Counted from the stretch's first letter, positions 26,170-34,763 are shown. The stretch: DNA of 64,000 nucleotides from an uncultured Clostridia bacterium (GCA_937907605.1 CALCYI010000017.1:1-64000), one strand, 5' to 3'. Numbers and translations are program-made. The notes: a model not told the origin generated them from the letters alone.

Positions 26170-26194
26170 GTATATGCATTGTGATACAAGGTAT
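26153..26194. promoter_or_regulatory. Nested 42-bp palindromic operator, probable PadR site
   Basis: Outer arms ATACCTTGT (26153-26161) and ACAAGGTAT (26186-26194) are perfect; inner arms ACAATG (26165-26170) and CATTGT (26177-26182) are perfect, and spacing is symmetrical (3 + 6 + 3). It covers the -10 and start site, the place for a repressor. The PadR regulator in the same operon is the natural candidate (inference). Confidence 0.75.
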
Positions 26195-26214
26195 TTGTTT
26201 TCGGAGGTGTTGCA

Positions 26215-27486
26215 ATGAAAAAAGATGAATATATTTCCGCCGTCGTCGGCGGCATAAAACGCCGCAGGGACAGGCTTTTCGTTCAAAAGGAGCTCGAGGC
26301 GCATATTGCCGACCGTATGGAGTTCTATACCGAGGCGGGCTTTGACGAGGCTGAGGCAGAAACAAAAGCGCTTGAGCGGCTCGGAAAACCCGAAGCGGTA
26401 GCAACAGATATGGCAAATCTCCATAATTCAGCATTATATACCGTTCTGTCTTATGTTTTTACCTTTGCTTATGTGGCAGCGGCGTTATTTAGCGTACTCC
26501 TTCTGGTTTTCGCGTTTTATGAGTTAATAGATGAGTTTAACTATACCTATGCAGTAATGATGTGCTCTTTAATCGCATTTCTTTTCGATACTCTGGGACT
26601 TGTCTTTGCTCGTCTCGCTGAGGATTCCGGCGCTATGGAGACGAACGGTGTTGTTAATCTCGTCTCGCTATTTTTGGTCGGCGGCATTGTGTTTATTCCT
26701 TTTGGATATGCGATTTTATCATTGTTTACCGAGTTTCCGCTTTCCCTGTTTTCCACAGAAGGCGTTACCGTTTCTTTTATTGAAATGTATACGCTTCTTC
26801 CGGAGCCTCTTGAGTATGTCATGATTCTTCTGACCTATTCTTTTGGGCTGTTCCCGTTAATACAAGGTATTTTAGCACGACGCTTTGCAAAGAAAATTGA
26901 GTTCGGTCTTAGTGAAAAGAGCGAAAAACGCCTAAAGCATTATATTGTTTTTCTACTAACGCTGACCGTTATCGGCGCTGTTTCCATTACTGTACAAGCG
27001 GGTGTTCCGTTACTGCAACAACACCAACTGGACAATCGCAACGAGTCTACTTTTACCGAGGACTGCGCAGCGGCATGGGAACTTACCGAAACACTTACTC
27101 CGCCTTATACCAAAGAGGAAGCGCTCGTACTGGCAAAACAGCGTGGCACAGATAAACTCAAAAGCATTACGCGCGAAGTTACTGTTCTGTCAAACAACAA
27201 TTACACCGTTACACTTGAAACGCTTGACGGCGAGACCTATGACACATTAACTTTGGAAAAAAGAACAAAGCTTAACAACCTGACAGAAAAGGAGCTACTG
27301 CAGTATTCAAATCTTGATGACGACACTACGTTAGACGCTTTTTTAGATGAAATAGGCAAAGATACAATTACCTTATACAGTTTTGACAAAAAATCAGTTA
27401 CGGTTGATATTTGCGATAACACCAACACACTGTGGTATACTTTCAGCTTTGTCGACGGAGTTATAGACGAAATAACAGAATTGTAA
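26215..27486 (+). CDS. Membrane protein with permease-prefix helical domain
   Basis: 423 residues. The first 70 residues form a charged helical domain (KELEAHIADRMEFYTEAG, EAETKALERLGKPEAVATDM) of the permease-prefix/DUF1700-like kind often found beside PadR regulators. About six membrane helices follow (near 80-300) and then an extracytoplasmic C-terminal domain of about 150 residues. Function unknown. RBS GGAGGTG. First gene behind the palindromic operator; the gene at 28005 is a distant paralogue. Confidence 0.65.
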   Translation: MKKDEYISAVVGGIKRRRDRLFVQKELEAHIADRMEFYTEAGFDEAEAETKALERLGKPEAVATDMANLHNSALYTVLSYVFTFAYVAAALFSVLLLVFAFYELIDEFNYTYAVMMCSLIAFLFDTLGLVFARLAEDSGAMETNGVVNLVSLFLVGGIVFIPFGYAILSLFTEFPLSLFSTEGVTVSFIEMYTLLPEPLEYVMILLTYSFGLFPLIQGILARRFAKKIEFGLSEKSEKRLKHYIVFLLTLTVIGAVSITVQAGVPLLQQHQLDNRNESTFTEDCAAAWELTETLTPPYTKEEALVLAKQRGTDKLKSITREVTVLSNNNYTVTLETLDGETYDTLTLEKRTKLNNLTEKELLQYSNLDDDTTLDAFLDEIGKDTITLYSFDKKSVTVDICDNTNTLWYTFSFVDGVIDEITEL

Positions 27487-27497
27487 GGAGGACAATT

Positions 27498-27824
27498 ATG
27501 AAGTATTCTAAAGAATTATTAAAGGGCAGCACGCATCTGCTTGTGCTTTCCGTGCTTGAAAACAAGGATTTGTACGGCTACAAGATTATCCGCGAGCTTG
27601 AAATCAGGAGCGAGAACGCCTTTGAAATGAGCGAGGGCACGCTCTACCCTATTCTGCACGCGCTTGAAAAGGAAAAATATCTCGAAAGCTACTGGGAAGC
27701 CTTTGACGGCAGGAACCGCAAGTATTACCATATCACCAAAAAGGGCAAGGCTGAGCTTGCGGAGAAGAAGAACGAGTGGGTATCGTTCAGTAAAAACGTA
27801 AATAAGGTTTTGGGGTTTGCGTAA
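27498..27824 (+). CDS. PadR-family transcriptional regulator
   Basis: 108 residues, the short PadR class. Winged helix: LLVLSVLENKDLYGYKIIREL, then SEGTLYPILHALEKEKYLES and the wing RKYYHITKKGKAEL. The start at 27498 has RBS AGGAGG; the frame extends upstream to 27432 without one. PadR proteins usually repress their own operon and neighbouring transporters and respond to phenolics or cell-wall drugs. Likely ligand of the palindrome at 26153. Confidence 0.93.
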   Translation: MKYSKELLKGSTHLLVLSVLENKDLYGYKIIRELEIRSENAFEMSEGTLYPILHALEKEKYLESYWEAFDGRNRKYYHITKKGKAELAEKKNEWVSFSKNVNKVLGFA

Positions 27825-27841
27825 GTTAATACTTATATTAC

Positions 27842-27970
27842 AAAGCCTTCTCCTTGAGGAGAAGGTGGCGGCGAAGCCGTCGGATGAGGTGTAGGCGCAA
27901 TGTGCCGTTACGGATTACTCCACCTCATCAGTCAGCCTCACGGCTGCCAGCTTCCCCTCAAGGGGAAGCC
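27842..27970. mobile_element. Palindromic MITE-like element
   Basis: 129 bp inverted repeat with no coding capacity. Left arm begins GCCTTCTCCTTGAGGAGAAGG, right arm ends CTTCCCCTCAAGGGGAAGCC; inside, GGATGAGGTG pairs with CACCTCATC, and GGCGGCGAAGCCG faces CACGGCTGCC. Each terminus is itself palindromic. From memory this is a very common repeat of gut Clostridia. It sits in the PadR operon between padR and the next gene. Confidence 0.8.
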
Positions 27971-28004
27971 GATAATACGCTGACAATATAATTCGGGAGT
28001 AACT

Positions 28005-29174
28005 ATGACCATACAGGAATATATCGCCTCCGTTACGTCGCAGATTGAGGACAAACTCGCGCGCGCCGAGGTTGAAGCGGAGCTTTCCGCTCACCTTCAG
28101 GACAGAATTGAATACTACAAGGACGCGGGCTATCCCCAGCCCGAAGCGGAGCAAAAAGCCCTCGCGCGTATGGGAAGCCCCGAGGAAACCGGCGAAAAGC
28201 TCGGACGGCTGCACAAAACACGGCTTGAAAAACTTCTAATAGTTCTGCTCGTTATTCTCTGGATTTGTAATGGCGTCAGCGCCATCATGCTCTTACTCTT
28301 TTCCGATTCACACCACGGTATTTATGATCTTGCGTTAGAAGCTTTTTTTATCGGCGGAAGTGCTCTTTTGTCCTTTGTCGGTATACAAAAGAAAAAACGG
28401 GCTTTTTGCCTTGTCCCATTTGTTTTCACCGTGTTTTTTAGCGTTTTCCGCTGTGTTTTCGGATCACCGGTTTTGCTGTATTCCGCTTTTTTGCTTAATG
28501 GAAAAACAAGTAAAATTGCGGTAATTATGAGCAACTATGTTAAACCCGCTGGTGTATGGCTTGTCGGCTCAATTGCGTTTTATACCGTCTATATCGTGTT
28601 AAGCGGTTATTTTGCCTTTAAAATGGATTTCAAAAAAAGAAAAACGCGGTTTCGCCGCGTTCTGCAAGGGTTATTGCTTGTGATTTTTGCTGTCAATGTT
28701 GCCGTTTTCGGAGCGTGCTGTTATGTTAATACGCAAACAAAAAACAGCCTCCAGATAAATGACGGTGTCTACTTAGTTCAAAGCGACAGTATTATTGATT
28801 TGTCAACCGTCGCGCACCCCGAAAATCATTATCTTGAAATTGATTATGATTGGGGATACAACCATGCAGATGATTTTAACGGGTATTTTCAGAATCCGGA
28901 TTACACCTACGGCGAAACTGCATTTAACAAAAGCATCATAATGAAAACCGAAAAAATGACCGCAACGGTCAAACGGGAAAAGCGTTATATTGCATTAATT
29001 CCCGTTTACACTGATATAAAAGAAGATACGGAATCAGGACTGATTGACTATATATACACACCGGATTTTGAAAACGCAAAATGGTTTGATACACAAAAAA
29101 ACAGATTACTAACGATTAATCTTGTCACCTATACGTCTACAAATCTTATTTGCGAGATTACCGTTGTTGATTAG
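28005..29174 (+). CDS. Membrane protein with permease-prefix helical domain (paralogue)
   Basis: 389 residues. N-terminal helical domain (about 1-70; EVEAELSAHLQDRIEYYKDAGYPQPEAEQKALARMGSP, read in two parts) matches the 26215 product in pattern. Five or six membrane helices follow between about 75 and 245, then a C-terminal outside domain rich in Asn, Asp and Tyr. Function unknown. The MITE separates it from padR, so its transcription may be weakened or separate. Confidence 0.6.
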   Translation: MTIQEYIASVTSQIEDKLARAEVEAELSAHLQDRIEYYKDAGYPQPEAEQKALARMGSPEETGEKLGRLHKTRLEKLLIVLLVILWICNGVSAIMLLLFSDSHHGIYDLALEAFFIGGSALLSFVGIQKKKRAFCLVPFVFTVFFSVFRCVFGSPVLLYSAFLLNGKTSKIAVIMSNYVKPAGVWLVGSIAFYTVYIVLSGYFAFKMDFKKRKTRFRRVLQGLLLVIFAVNVAVFGACCYVNTQTKNSLQINDGVYLVQSDSIIDLSTVAHPENHYLEIDYDWGYNHADDFNGYFQNPDYTYGETAFNKSIIMKTEKMTATVKREKRYIALIPVYTDIKEDTESGLIDYIYTPDFENAKWFDTQKNRLLTINLVTYTSTNLICEITVVD

Positions 29175-29179
29175 TCATT

Positions 29180-29237
29180 CTTTCAGGTGCGGGCTGTGCC
29201 CGCCCTTAATTCCGAATTCCGAACTACGAATTCCTCA
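29180..29237. repeat. GC hairpin and heptad patch
   Basis: GTGCGGGCTGTGCCCGCCC hairpin followed by about three ATTCCGA-type heptads, one degenerate, abutting the stop of the DUF421-like gene. Confidence 0.6.
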
Positions 29238-29732
29238 TTATTTTTCAAAAACGTCCACCCTGCCCGATTCCGTAATCGTGGCAAGGAGGATTTCGCTGAG
29301 CTGCCTGCCCCTCGTTTCAAGAAGGGTGAGCAGCTCCTTTTCGTTCACGCCCGCGGCTTTGAGGTTTTCGCCGATAATCTTTCCGTCCTTTGCGATAACT
29401 ATCGGCACGCCCTCCCTTACGGGCGTGAAGTTGAAATCCTTTGTGTTGAGCGCCCTTGCGCGCGGCTTCGGTAGTATGCTTATTCCGCCGTCGCGCTCAA
29501 GGAGCATTATATCAATATCCCCTAAATTAAAATATCCCCTCTGCCGCGCAAGCGCGCTCAGCTTCTCTATACTCAACTCCGCCTCCTCGAGCGCGGCGCT
29601 TTTTATTTTCCCGTCTTTAATCAGGTATATTTCCTTTTCATAGCGCTTCGTTTTCGTCAGCGCAATATGCCCTATCTCCAGCCCTGCTATTAAAACAAGC
29701 AGTATCACAATTGCAATATCCGTTTTTCTCAC
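29238..29732 (-). CDS. DUF421 (YetF-type) protein with a single membrane segment
   Basis: 164 residues. One hydrophobic segment (about 5-26) precedes the soluble DUF421 region: LIKDGKIK (near 38), LSALARQRGYFNLGDIDIMLLERDGGISILP (near 57, in the family pattern) and a second VIAKDGKIIGENL motif. Typical family members are about 200-230 residues with three membrane helices, so this is a shortened or 5'-truncated version. The only in-frame start is GTG 29732 with a poorly spaced GAGG. Function of the family is unknown, often sporulation-linked. Confidence 0.65.
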   Translation of the reverse strand: MRKTDIAIVILLVLIAGLEIGHIALTKTKRYEKEIYLIKDGKIKSAALEEAELSIEKLSALARQRGYFNLGDIDIMLLERDGGISILPKPRARALNTKDFNFTPVREGVPIVIAKDGKIIGENLKAAGVNEKELLTLLETRGRQLSEILLATITESGRVDVFEK

Positions 29733-29784
29733 CCTCTGAGCATTTTATCTTATTTTATTATTGTAAAAAAACATATAATTATGC

Positions 29785-29790
29785 TATAAT
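29785..29790 (+). promoter_or_regulatory. -10 element of the CDF-like gene
   Basis: TATAAT preceded by TTGTAA at 29761-29766 (18-bp spacer). It lies inside the longer upstream frame and supports the GTG start at 29822. Confidence 0.55.
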
Positions 29791-29821
29791 GATTTTAAGA
29801 ATTTATAAGGCGGTGAGAGGT

Positions 29822-30424
29822 GTGAAGAAAATCGGACTGACGGCGACAGCTATCGGCTTTTTTACAAATTTTCTTTTATTCCTCGTAAAGCTTTATATCG
29901 GTATCAGCAGCGCCTCGCTGACTATTTACTGCGACGCGGTCAACAACCTCGGCGATACCTTCGCCTGCGCAATCGCGGTTATAGGGTTTATTATGATAAC
30001 AAAAATGGGAGAGCGCCAGTCCCTGCGCACGCAGAGCCTGCTCACCCTGCTCATTAGCCTTTTTATCGCGGCGGTCGGCTTATACTTCGTATACGGAGGG
30101 CTGAGGAGGCTGCTCTACCCCGTGGTCGTGCTTTCCTCAACGCGCTTTATCATTATTCTATGCGTTACCGCGCTTGTTAAGGTGCTGCTCGGTATAATGT
30201 TCAGAGCGTTTAACAAAAAGAGCCCCTCGTCGGTGCTGAGCGCCCTCGCGCTCGACAGCTTCCTCGACTGTCTTGTTACGGCGGCTTCGCTGATGAGCCT
30301 TGTGCTTTCATCGCGTATCCGCTACTCAATCGACGGTGCTTTTGCAATTATCACGGGAAGTATTATTACCGCTTCGGCGATTAAAAACATTATTAACGAA
30401 TCAAAATATTTAGTAAACGATTAA
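29822..30424 (+). CDS. Cation diffusion facilitator-like membrane protein, short form
   Basis: 200 residues. The GTG start at 29822 follows RBS AAGGCGGTGAGAGG; an ATG at 29711 would place the promoter inside the gene. Five or six helices show the CDF pattern: GFFTNFLLFLVKLYIG, then the metal-site helix DAVNNLGDTFACAIAVIGF, and a later SALALDSFLDCLVTAASLMS helix. The usual cytoplasmic C-terminal dimerisation domain of about 90 residues is missing. In typical CDFs HxxxD or DxxxD motifs on these two helices bind Zn/Mn/Fe; here D-N-x-D and ALDS-D versions remain. Metal not predictable. Confidence 0.7.
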   Translation: MKKIGLTATAIGFFTNFLLFLVKLYIGISSASLTIYCDAVNNLGDTFACAIAVIGFIMITKMGERQSLRTQSLLTLLISLFIAAVGLYFVYGGLRRLLYPVVVLSSTRFIIILCVTALVKVLLGIMFRAFNKKSPSSVLSALALDSFLDCLVTAASLMSLVLSSRIRYSIDGAFAIITGSIITASAIKNIINESKYLVND

Positions 30425-30440
30425 AAAAGGAGATATTGTT

Positions 30441-31751
30441 ATGGCTAAAAAGGAAAAAGTAAAAAGAACGCCTAAGCAGAAGCTCAAGAAGGCGGGTATA
30501 GTTTTACTCGTAATCGTGCTTGTTATCGCGCTTATCCGCTGCGCAATCGGCATTGTAAACTATGTCGGCACCAAGGCGGAGCGCGAGTTCGTAAACGGAG
30601 CAATTACTCAGGTTTCATACGAGGAGCAGCTTGTGCCCGAGCTCGCGGACGACGGCTATTATTCGTTCACGACCGACAGAGCGTTTAAGCTTTTACAGAT
30701 TACCGACGTACATATCGGCGCCGGCTTTATGTCCCCGCAGAAGGATATTATGGCGCTCAACGCAGTTGCGGCTATCATTACCGAGGAGAAGCCCGACCTC
30801 GTTGTAGTAACGGGCGATATTTCATATCCCATTCCGTTCCAGGCGGGCACTATCAACAATAAGCCGAGCGCGGAGATTTTTGCCTCATTTATGGAAAAGC
30901 TCGGCGTGTACTGGTGTAACGTTTACGGCAACCACGATACCGAGGTTTACTCGCTTCATAACGGCAAATCCCTTTCAAAGCAGGTATACTGCGATAAGGA
31001 AAAGTATCCTCACTGCCTGTTCCAGACGGGTCCCGAGGATGTCGACGGCTACGGCAACTACGTAGTTAATATCCGCAACGGCGCGGGCGCGATTACGCAG
31101 AGCCTTTACCTGCTTGATTCCCACTCCTACGCCGACGGCGATGTAATCGGAATTAACTGGCTTTACGACTGCGTTCACGAAAATCAGGTTGAATGGTACA
31201 AGGAAACCGCAAAGGCGCTCACAGAGGAAAACGGCGGCGCTTTGCCGAAATCCCTTGTGTTCTTCCACATTCCTCCGCTTGAGATGAAGGAGGCGTGCGC
31301 TCAGTACGTTGCCGCGGGCAATAAGGATACCACCGCGGACGTTAAGTACAGAAACGGCGTGCTCGGCGAGGGCGACGCAATGGTATGCTCAAGCAAGTAC
31401 ACCTACGGTCTTTTCGACGCGTTTTATGAGAGCGGTACGCAGGGTGCCTTCTTCGGTCACGACCACCTCAACAATATCTCGCTTAATTACAAGGGTATTC
31501 AGCTCACCTACGGTATGTCAATTGACTATCTTGCATACCCGGGAATTACACAGTACGGACTTCAGCGCGGCTGCACGGTTATTACAATCAACCCTGACGG
31601 AAGCTTTGACAACTATCAGGAAAACTATTATCAGGATAAGTACAAGACCGTTAATCCGAAGGAAGAGGTTATACTCGACCGCGGTATGTCCGAGGATGTA
31701 GATAATGCGGGTGCGGTATTTGATTTCCAGGCGGAAAACAATCAGGATTAA
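30441..31751 (+). CDS. Membrane-anchored calcineurin-like metallophosphoesterase
   Basis: 436 residues. Basic N-terminus, one membrane helix (about 19-38), then an extracytoplasmic phosphoesterase domain with all metal motifs: ITDVHIG (Asp89, His91), VVTGDIS (Asp126), YGNHDTE (Asn164, His165), the later His in FFHIPP and GHDHLN. Related to Icc/PhoD-like enzymes; substrate (nucleotide, lipid or teichoic-acid phosphate) unknown. RBS AAAGGAGAT, 16 bp after the CDF-like gene, so probably cotranscribed. Confidence 0.85.
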   Translation: MAKKEKVKRTPKQKLKKAGIVLLVIVLVIALIRCAIGIVNYVGTKAEREFVNGAITQVSYEEQLVPELADDGYYSFTTDRAFKLLQITDVHIGAGFMSPQKDIMALNAVAAIITEEKPDLVVVTGDISYPIPFQAGTINNKPSAEIFASFMEKLGVYWCNVYGNHDTEVYSLHNGKSLSKQVYCDKEKYPHCLFQTGPEDVDGYGNYVVNIRNGAGAITQSLYLLDSHSYADGDVIGINWLYDCVHENQVEWYKETAKALTEENGGALPKSLVFFHIPPLEMKEACAQYVAAGNKDTTADVKYRNGVLGEGDAMVCSSKYTYGLFDAFYESGTQGAFFGHDHLNNISLNYKGIQLTYGMSIDYLAYPGITQYGLQRGCTVITINPDGSFDNYQENYYQDKYKTVNPKEEVILDRGMSEDVDNAGAVFDFQAENNQD

Positions 31752-31797
31752 TTCGGAGTTCGGAGTTCGGAATTCGGAATTCGGAATTCGGAATTAA
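31749..31797. repeat. Heptad repeat patch, six copies
   Basis: Six tandem GGAATTC-type heptads (two carry GGAGTTC) right after the phosphoesterase stop codon. Longest patch of this family in the window. Confidence 0.75.
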
Positions 31798-31812
31798 CGT
31801 TAGGGTGTTTAT

Positions 31813-32583
31813 ATGAACTTTAAAGACGATAAGTTTATGACCGGGCTTGCGCTTTGCGTGGTTGCGTTCGTTATCGCACAGGCGCTCTTCTTCCTCATAA
31901 GAGCGGCAAGGCGCGCAAAGGAGCTCGGCATAGAAAGCACTACGGTTAAAAACACAATAATATCCTCGGCACTTTTCACTATAGCGCCCGCCGTCGGTAT
32001 CGTCGCTACGGTGCTGACTCTTTCCTCCGCGCTCGGATACGTTATCCCGTGGATAAGGCTCTCCGTAATCGGCAATATCTCCTACGAGGTTACAGCGGCG
32101 ACCAACGCTATCGACGCATACGGTATTGCGGGCGGTATCTCACAGGAGATTACCGATAAAACCGTGTTCGGCACAATCGCGTGGGTAATGACGCTCGGCT
32201 CGATTATGCCGATTATCCTCACTCCTATTTTCCTCAAGAAAATTCAGGGAAAGGTAGGCAAGGCGGTTTCGGGCAACAAGGCGTGGGCTGACGTTATGAG
32301 CGCAGCGGCGTTCATAGGCCTTATCGCCGCGTTCGTGGCAAGGGCTATTGCGGGCAAGGGCGCGCAGGAGATTATCGGCGACGGCGCGGGAGTTCTCTCC
32401 CTTGCAGCGCTGATTTCCTCAATAATCCTTATGCTCCTGCTTTCAAAGCTCGCAACGCTTCCGAAAATGAAATGGCTCGAGAGCTTCGCAATGCCCGCGG
32501 CAATGATTGGCGCAATGCTTATCGTCGTCGTTCTTGCTCAGGTTCTCCCCCACGATATCGCGTTTATGGAATGGAGGGGCTGA
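31813..32583 (+). CDS. DUF5058 family membrane protein
   Basis: 256 residues, about seven helices. Central TIAPAVGIVATVLTLSSALGYVIPWIRLSVIG stretch and GTIAWVMTLGSIMPIILTPIF match what I recall of DUF5058, a Firmicutes membrane family of unknown function. First gene of a three-gene operon with another membrane protein (2 bp gap) and an M20 peptidase (overlap), which suggests a two-subunit transporter for a peptide or acylated amino acid (inference). Confidence 0.7.
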   Translation: MNFKDDKFMTGLALCVVAFVIAQALFFLIRAARRAKELGIESTTVKNTIISSALFTIAPAVGIVATVLTLSSALGYVIPWIRLSVIGNISYEVTAATNAIDAYGIAGGISQEITDKTVFGTIAWVMTLGSIMPIILTPIFLKKIQGKVGKAVSGNKAWADVMSAAAFIGLIAAFVARAIAGKGAQEIIGDGAGVLSLAALISSIILMLLLSKLATLPKMKWLESFAMPAAMIGAMLIVVVLAQVLPHDIAFMEWRG

Positions 32584-32585
32584 GT

Positions 32586-33260
32586 ATGGACAATAAATAT
32601 TTAAACAGAACTCACACCTACGGCAGAATATGGATGGTCGTAACCCTTCTCGTTTTCCTCTCCGTACCTACCCTTATCTGCGCCCACCTCGGAGTACGCC
32701 CCGAGCTTGCGAAAATCGCAAAGGGACTTTCCACCGTCGCGCTTGTATTCTATCCGACGGCAGTAATAGAGGTGCTGACCTACTCGCCCCTGCTCGGCAC
32801 GGGCGGAACGTATCTCGGCTTCGTTACGGGCAATATTACAAATCTTAAAATGCCCGTCGCGCTCGCCTCCATGGACAGCGCAAAGGTTGACCCCAACAGC
32901 GACGAGGGCGAGGTTATCTCCACAATTTCAATTGCGGTGTCCTCGATAGTTACTACGGTTATAATTGCGGTATTTGTACTGCTTTTCAGACCGATATTAA
33001 AGGACATTACCGCCGACGGCTCACCGTTTGCGCCCGCCTTTCAGCAGGTTACCCCCGCACTTTTCGGCGCGCTGTGCGCCTCATACCTCGCAAAGCACTG
33101 GAAAATATCAATCCTTCCGATTGCCGTGTGCTGCGCAGTGTTAATTTTCGCGGGCAAAATGGGTATCGGCATACTTATTCCGATAGGTATAGCGGTTTCC
33201 CTGCTCGGCGCGCATATAATGTATAAAAAAGGATGGGTAGGACAGAATGACAACGGGTAA
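32586..33260 (+). CDS. Membrane protein, second subunit of the DUF5058 operon
   Basis: 224 residues, six to seven helices; not assigned to a named family. Start ATG 32586 is two bases after the DUF5058 stop, with GGAGGGG inside the end of that gene as RBS; a longer upstream frame is a shadow. Notable stretch TYSPLLGTGGTYLGFVTGNITNLKMPVA has a glycine-rich, possibly pore-forming look (read in parts). Overlaps the M20 gene by 14 bp. Confidence 0.7.
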   Translation: MDNKYLNRTHTYGRIWMVVTLLVFLSVPTLICAHLGVRPELAKIAKGLSTVALVFYPTAVIEVLTYSPLLGTGGTYLGFVTGNITNLKMPVALASMDSAKVDPNSDEGEVISTISIAVSSIVTTVIIAVFVLLFRPILKDITADGSPFAPAFQQVTPALFGALCASYLAKHWKISILPIAVCCAVLIFAGKMGIGILIPIGIAVSLLGAHIMYKKGWVGQNDNG

Positions 33261-34725
33261 AATCATACTTTTAATAATTCTTGCGGCACTCGGATTATTC
33301 ATATTAATTACGGCTATCCGCGCGGCGTTCTTTAAGATTAAGCGCCCCGAGATTACGCCCATGCCGAAGGAAAACATAGACGAAGCGCGCGTACAGCGTC
33401 ACCTCACCCAAGCGATACAGATTAAAACAATCTCAAACGTTGACGAGAGCAAGGTGGACTGGAACGAATTTGAGCGCTTCCACGATTTCCTCAAGCGCGA
33501 ATATCCGCTTACGCACAAAACTCTTAAATGCGAAAATGTCTCCCTTGCCTCCCTACTTTACACATGGGAGGGCAAAAATCCCGACCTTGACGGAATAGCC
33601 TTCCTCTCTCATCAGGACGTCGTTCCGATTTCCGAGGGTACGGAGGGCGACTGGACACACCCGCCGTTTGAGGGCTACAACGACGGCGAATTTATCTGGG
33701 GGCGCGGCGCGCTTGATATGAAAAACCACCTCGTCTGCGTAATGGAGGCGGTTGAAGGTCTGCTTGAGGACGGCTTCGTACCCGAAAGGACGATATACCT
33801 CTGCTTCGGTCATAACGAGGAAATCGTCGCGGGTAAGAATAATGGCGCTCATTCGATTATGGAAACCCTCAAGGCGCGCGGCGTAAGGCTTGATTCCACG
33901 CTTGACGAGGGCGGCGCAATCCTCCCCGCAAACGTAAAGGGTATTCTTAAGGGTAACCTTGCGGGCGTGGGCGTTGCGGAAAAGGGCAATACCGACCTTA
34001 AGGTAACCGTTCACGCGAAGGGCGGTCACTCCTCGCAGCCGCCGCAGCATACAGGCGTAGGTATGATAGCCGACGTAGTACACGACCTTGAAAAGCACCA
34101 GTTCAAAGCAAAAATGCTCCCGATGGTACAGGATATGTTCACCCTTATAGGAAAGCATATGACTTATCCGGGAAGGCTCGTTGTATGTAACCTTCCGCTG
34201 CTTAAGCCGCTCGTGCTCGCGATTGCAAAGAGGATACCGCCCGCGGCGACCTTTATCCGCACGACAACGGCGTGTACGATGCTTGAGGGTAGCCCCGCGG
34301 CCAACGTGCTTCCGCAGACTGCGAGCGTTACGGTCAACTTCCGTCAGCTCCCCGGCACTACCACCGCCGACCTTGAAAAGCATATCCGCAAGGTTGTAAA
34401 AAATAAGAATATCAATGTTGAATACATAAAGGGCAAGGAGGCTTCGGCAGTATCGCCGACGGATACGAGGGCATTTAGGGTAATCACCGAGCTTTCGCAC
34501 CAGATGAACCCGCTCAATATCGTCGCGCCGTATCTCGTAATGGGCGGCACGGACACCTATCATTACGAGGATATCTGCGATAACCTCTACCGCTACGCAC
34601 CGTTCACGGTTAATACCTCGCTCCTTCTTACAACCCACGGCACGAACGAGCGCTGTCCCGTTGACCAGCTCACCGAGGGCGTTCAGTTCTTCAAGCGCTA
34701 TATGCGCATTATGGCGGGAGAATAA
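33247..34725 (+). CDS. Membrane-anchored M20 family metallopeptidase
   Basis: 492 residues. N-terminal helix (4-27), then an M20 peptidase/deacylase closest to the CPS1/PM20D1 branch. Zinc motifs: SHQDVVP (His122, Asp124), GRGALDMKN (bridging Asp157), GHNEE (Glu191 general base, Glu192), and later DEGG and a His in YLVMGGTDTYHYEDI. PM20D1-like enzymes join or split N-acyl amino acids; the peptidase branch removes C-terminal residues. The anchor probably leaves the catalytic domain outside, feeding the two upstream membrane proteins. Confidence 0.88.
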   Translation: MTTGKIILLIILAALGLFILITAIRAAFFKIKRPEITPMPKENIDEARVQRHLTQAIQIKTISNVDESKVDWNEFERFHDFLKREYPLTHKTLKCENVSLASLLYTWEGKNPDLDGIAFLSHQDVVPISEGTEGDWTHPPFEGYNDGEFIWGRGALDMKNHLVCVMEAVEGLLEDGFVPERTIYLCFGHNEEIVAGKNNGAHSIMETLKARGVRLDSTLDEGGAILPANVKGILKGNLAGVGVAEKGNTDLKVTVHAKGGHSSQPPQHTGVGMIADVVHDLEKHQFKAKMLPMVQDMFTLIGKHMTYPGRLVVCNLPLLKPLVLAIAKRIPPAATFIRTTTACTMLEGSPAANVLPQTASVTVNFRQLPGTTTADLEKHIRKVVKNKNINVEYIKGKEASAVSPTDTRAFRVITELSHQMNPLNIVAPYLVMGGTDTYHYEDICDNLYRYAPFTVNTSLLLTTHGTNERCPVDQLTEGVQFFKRYMRIMAGE

Positions 34726-34734
34726 TTCATAATT

Positions 34735-34763
34735 AAAAGAGGACTCATTCTGAGTCCTCTTCT
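34735..34763. terminator. Shared terminator of M20 and FN3 genes
   Basis: Perfect 10-bp stem AGAGGACTCA / TGAGTCCTCT with loop TTC. The left arm includes the stop of the minus-strand FN3 gene. Confidence 0.8.

Noticed and set aside
23192..31797. CRISPR-like arrays from the GGAATTC repeats
   Set aside because: Units are only seven bases, directly tandem, with no spacers and no cas genes.
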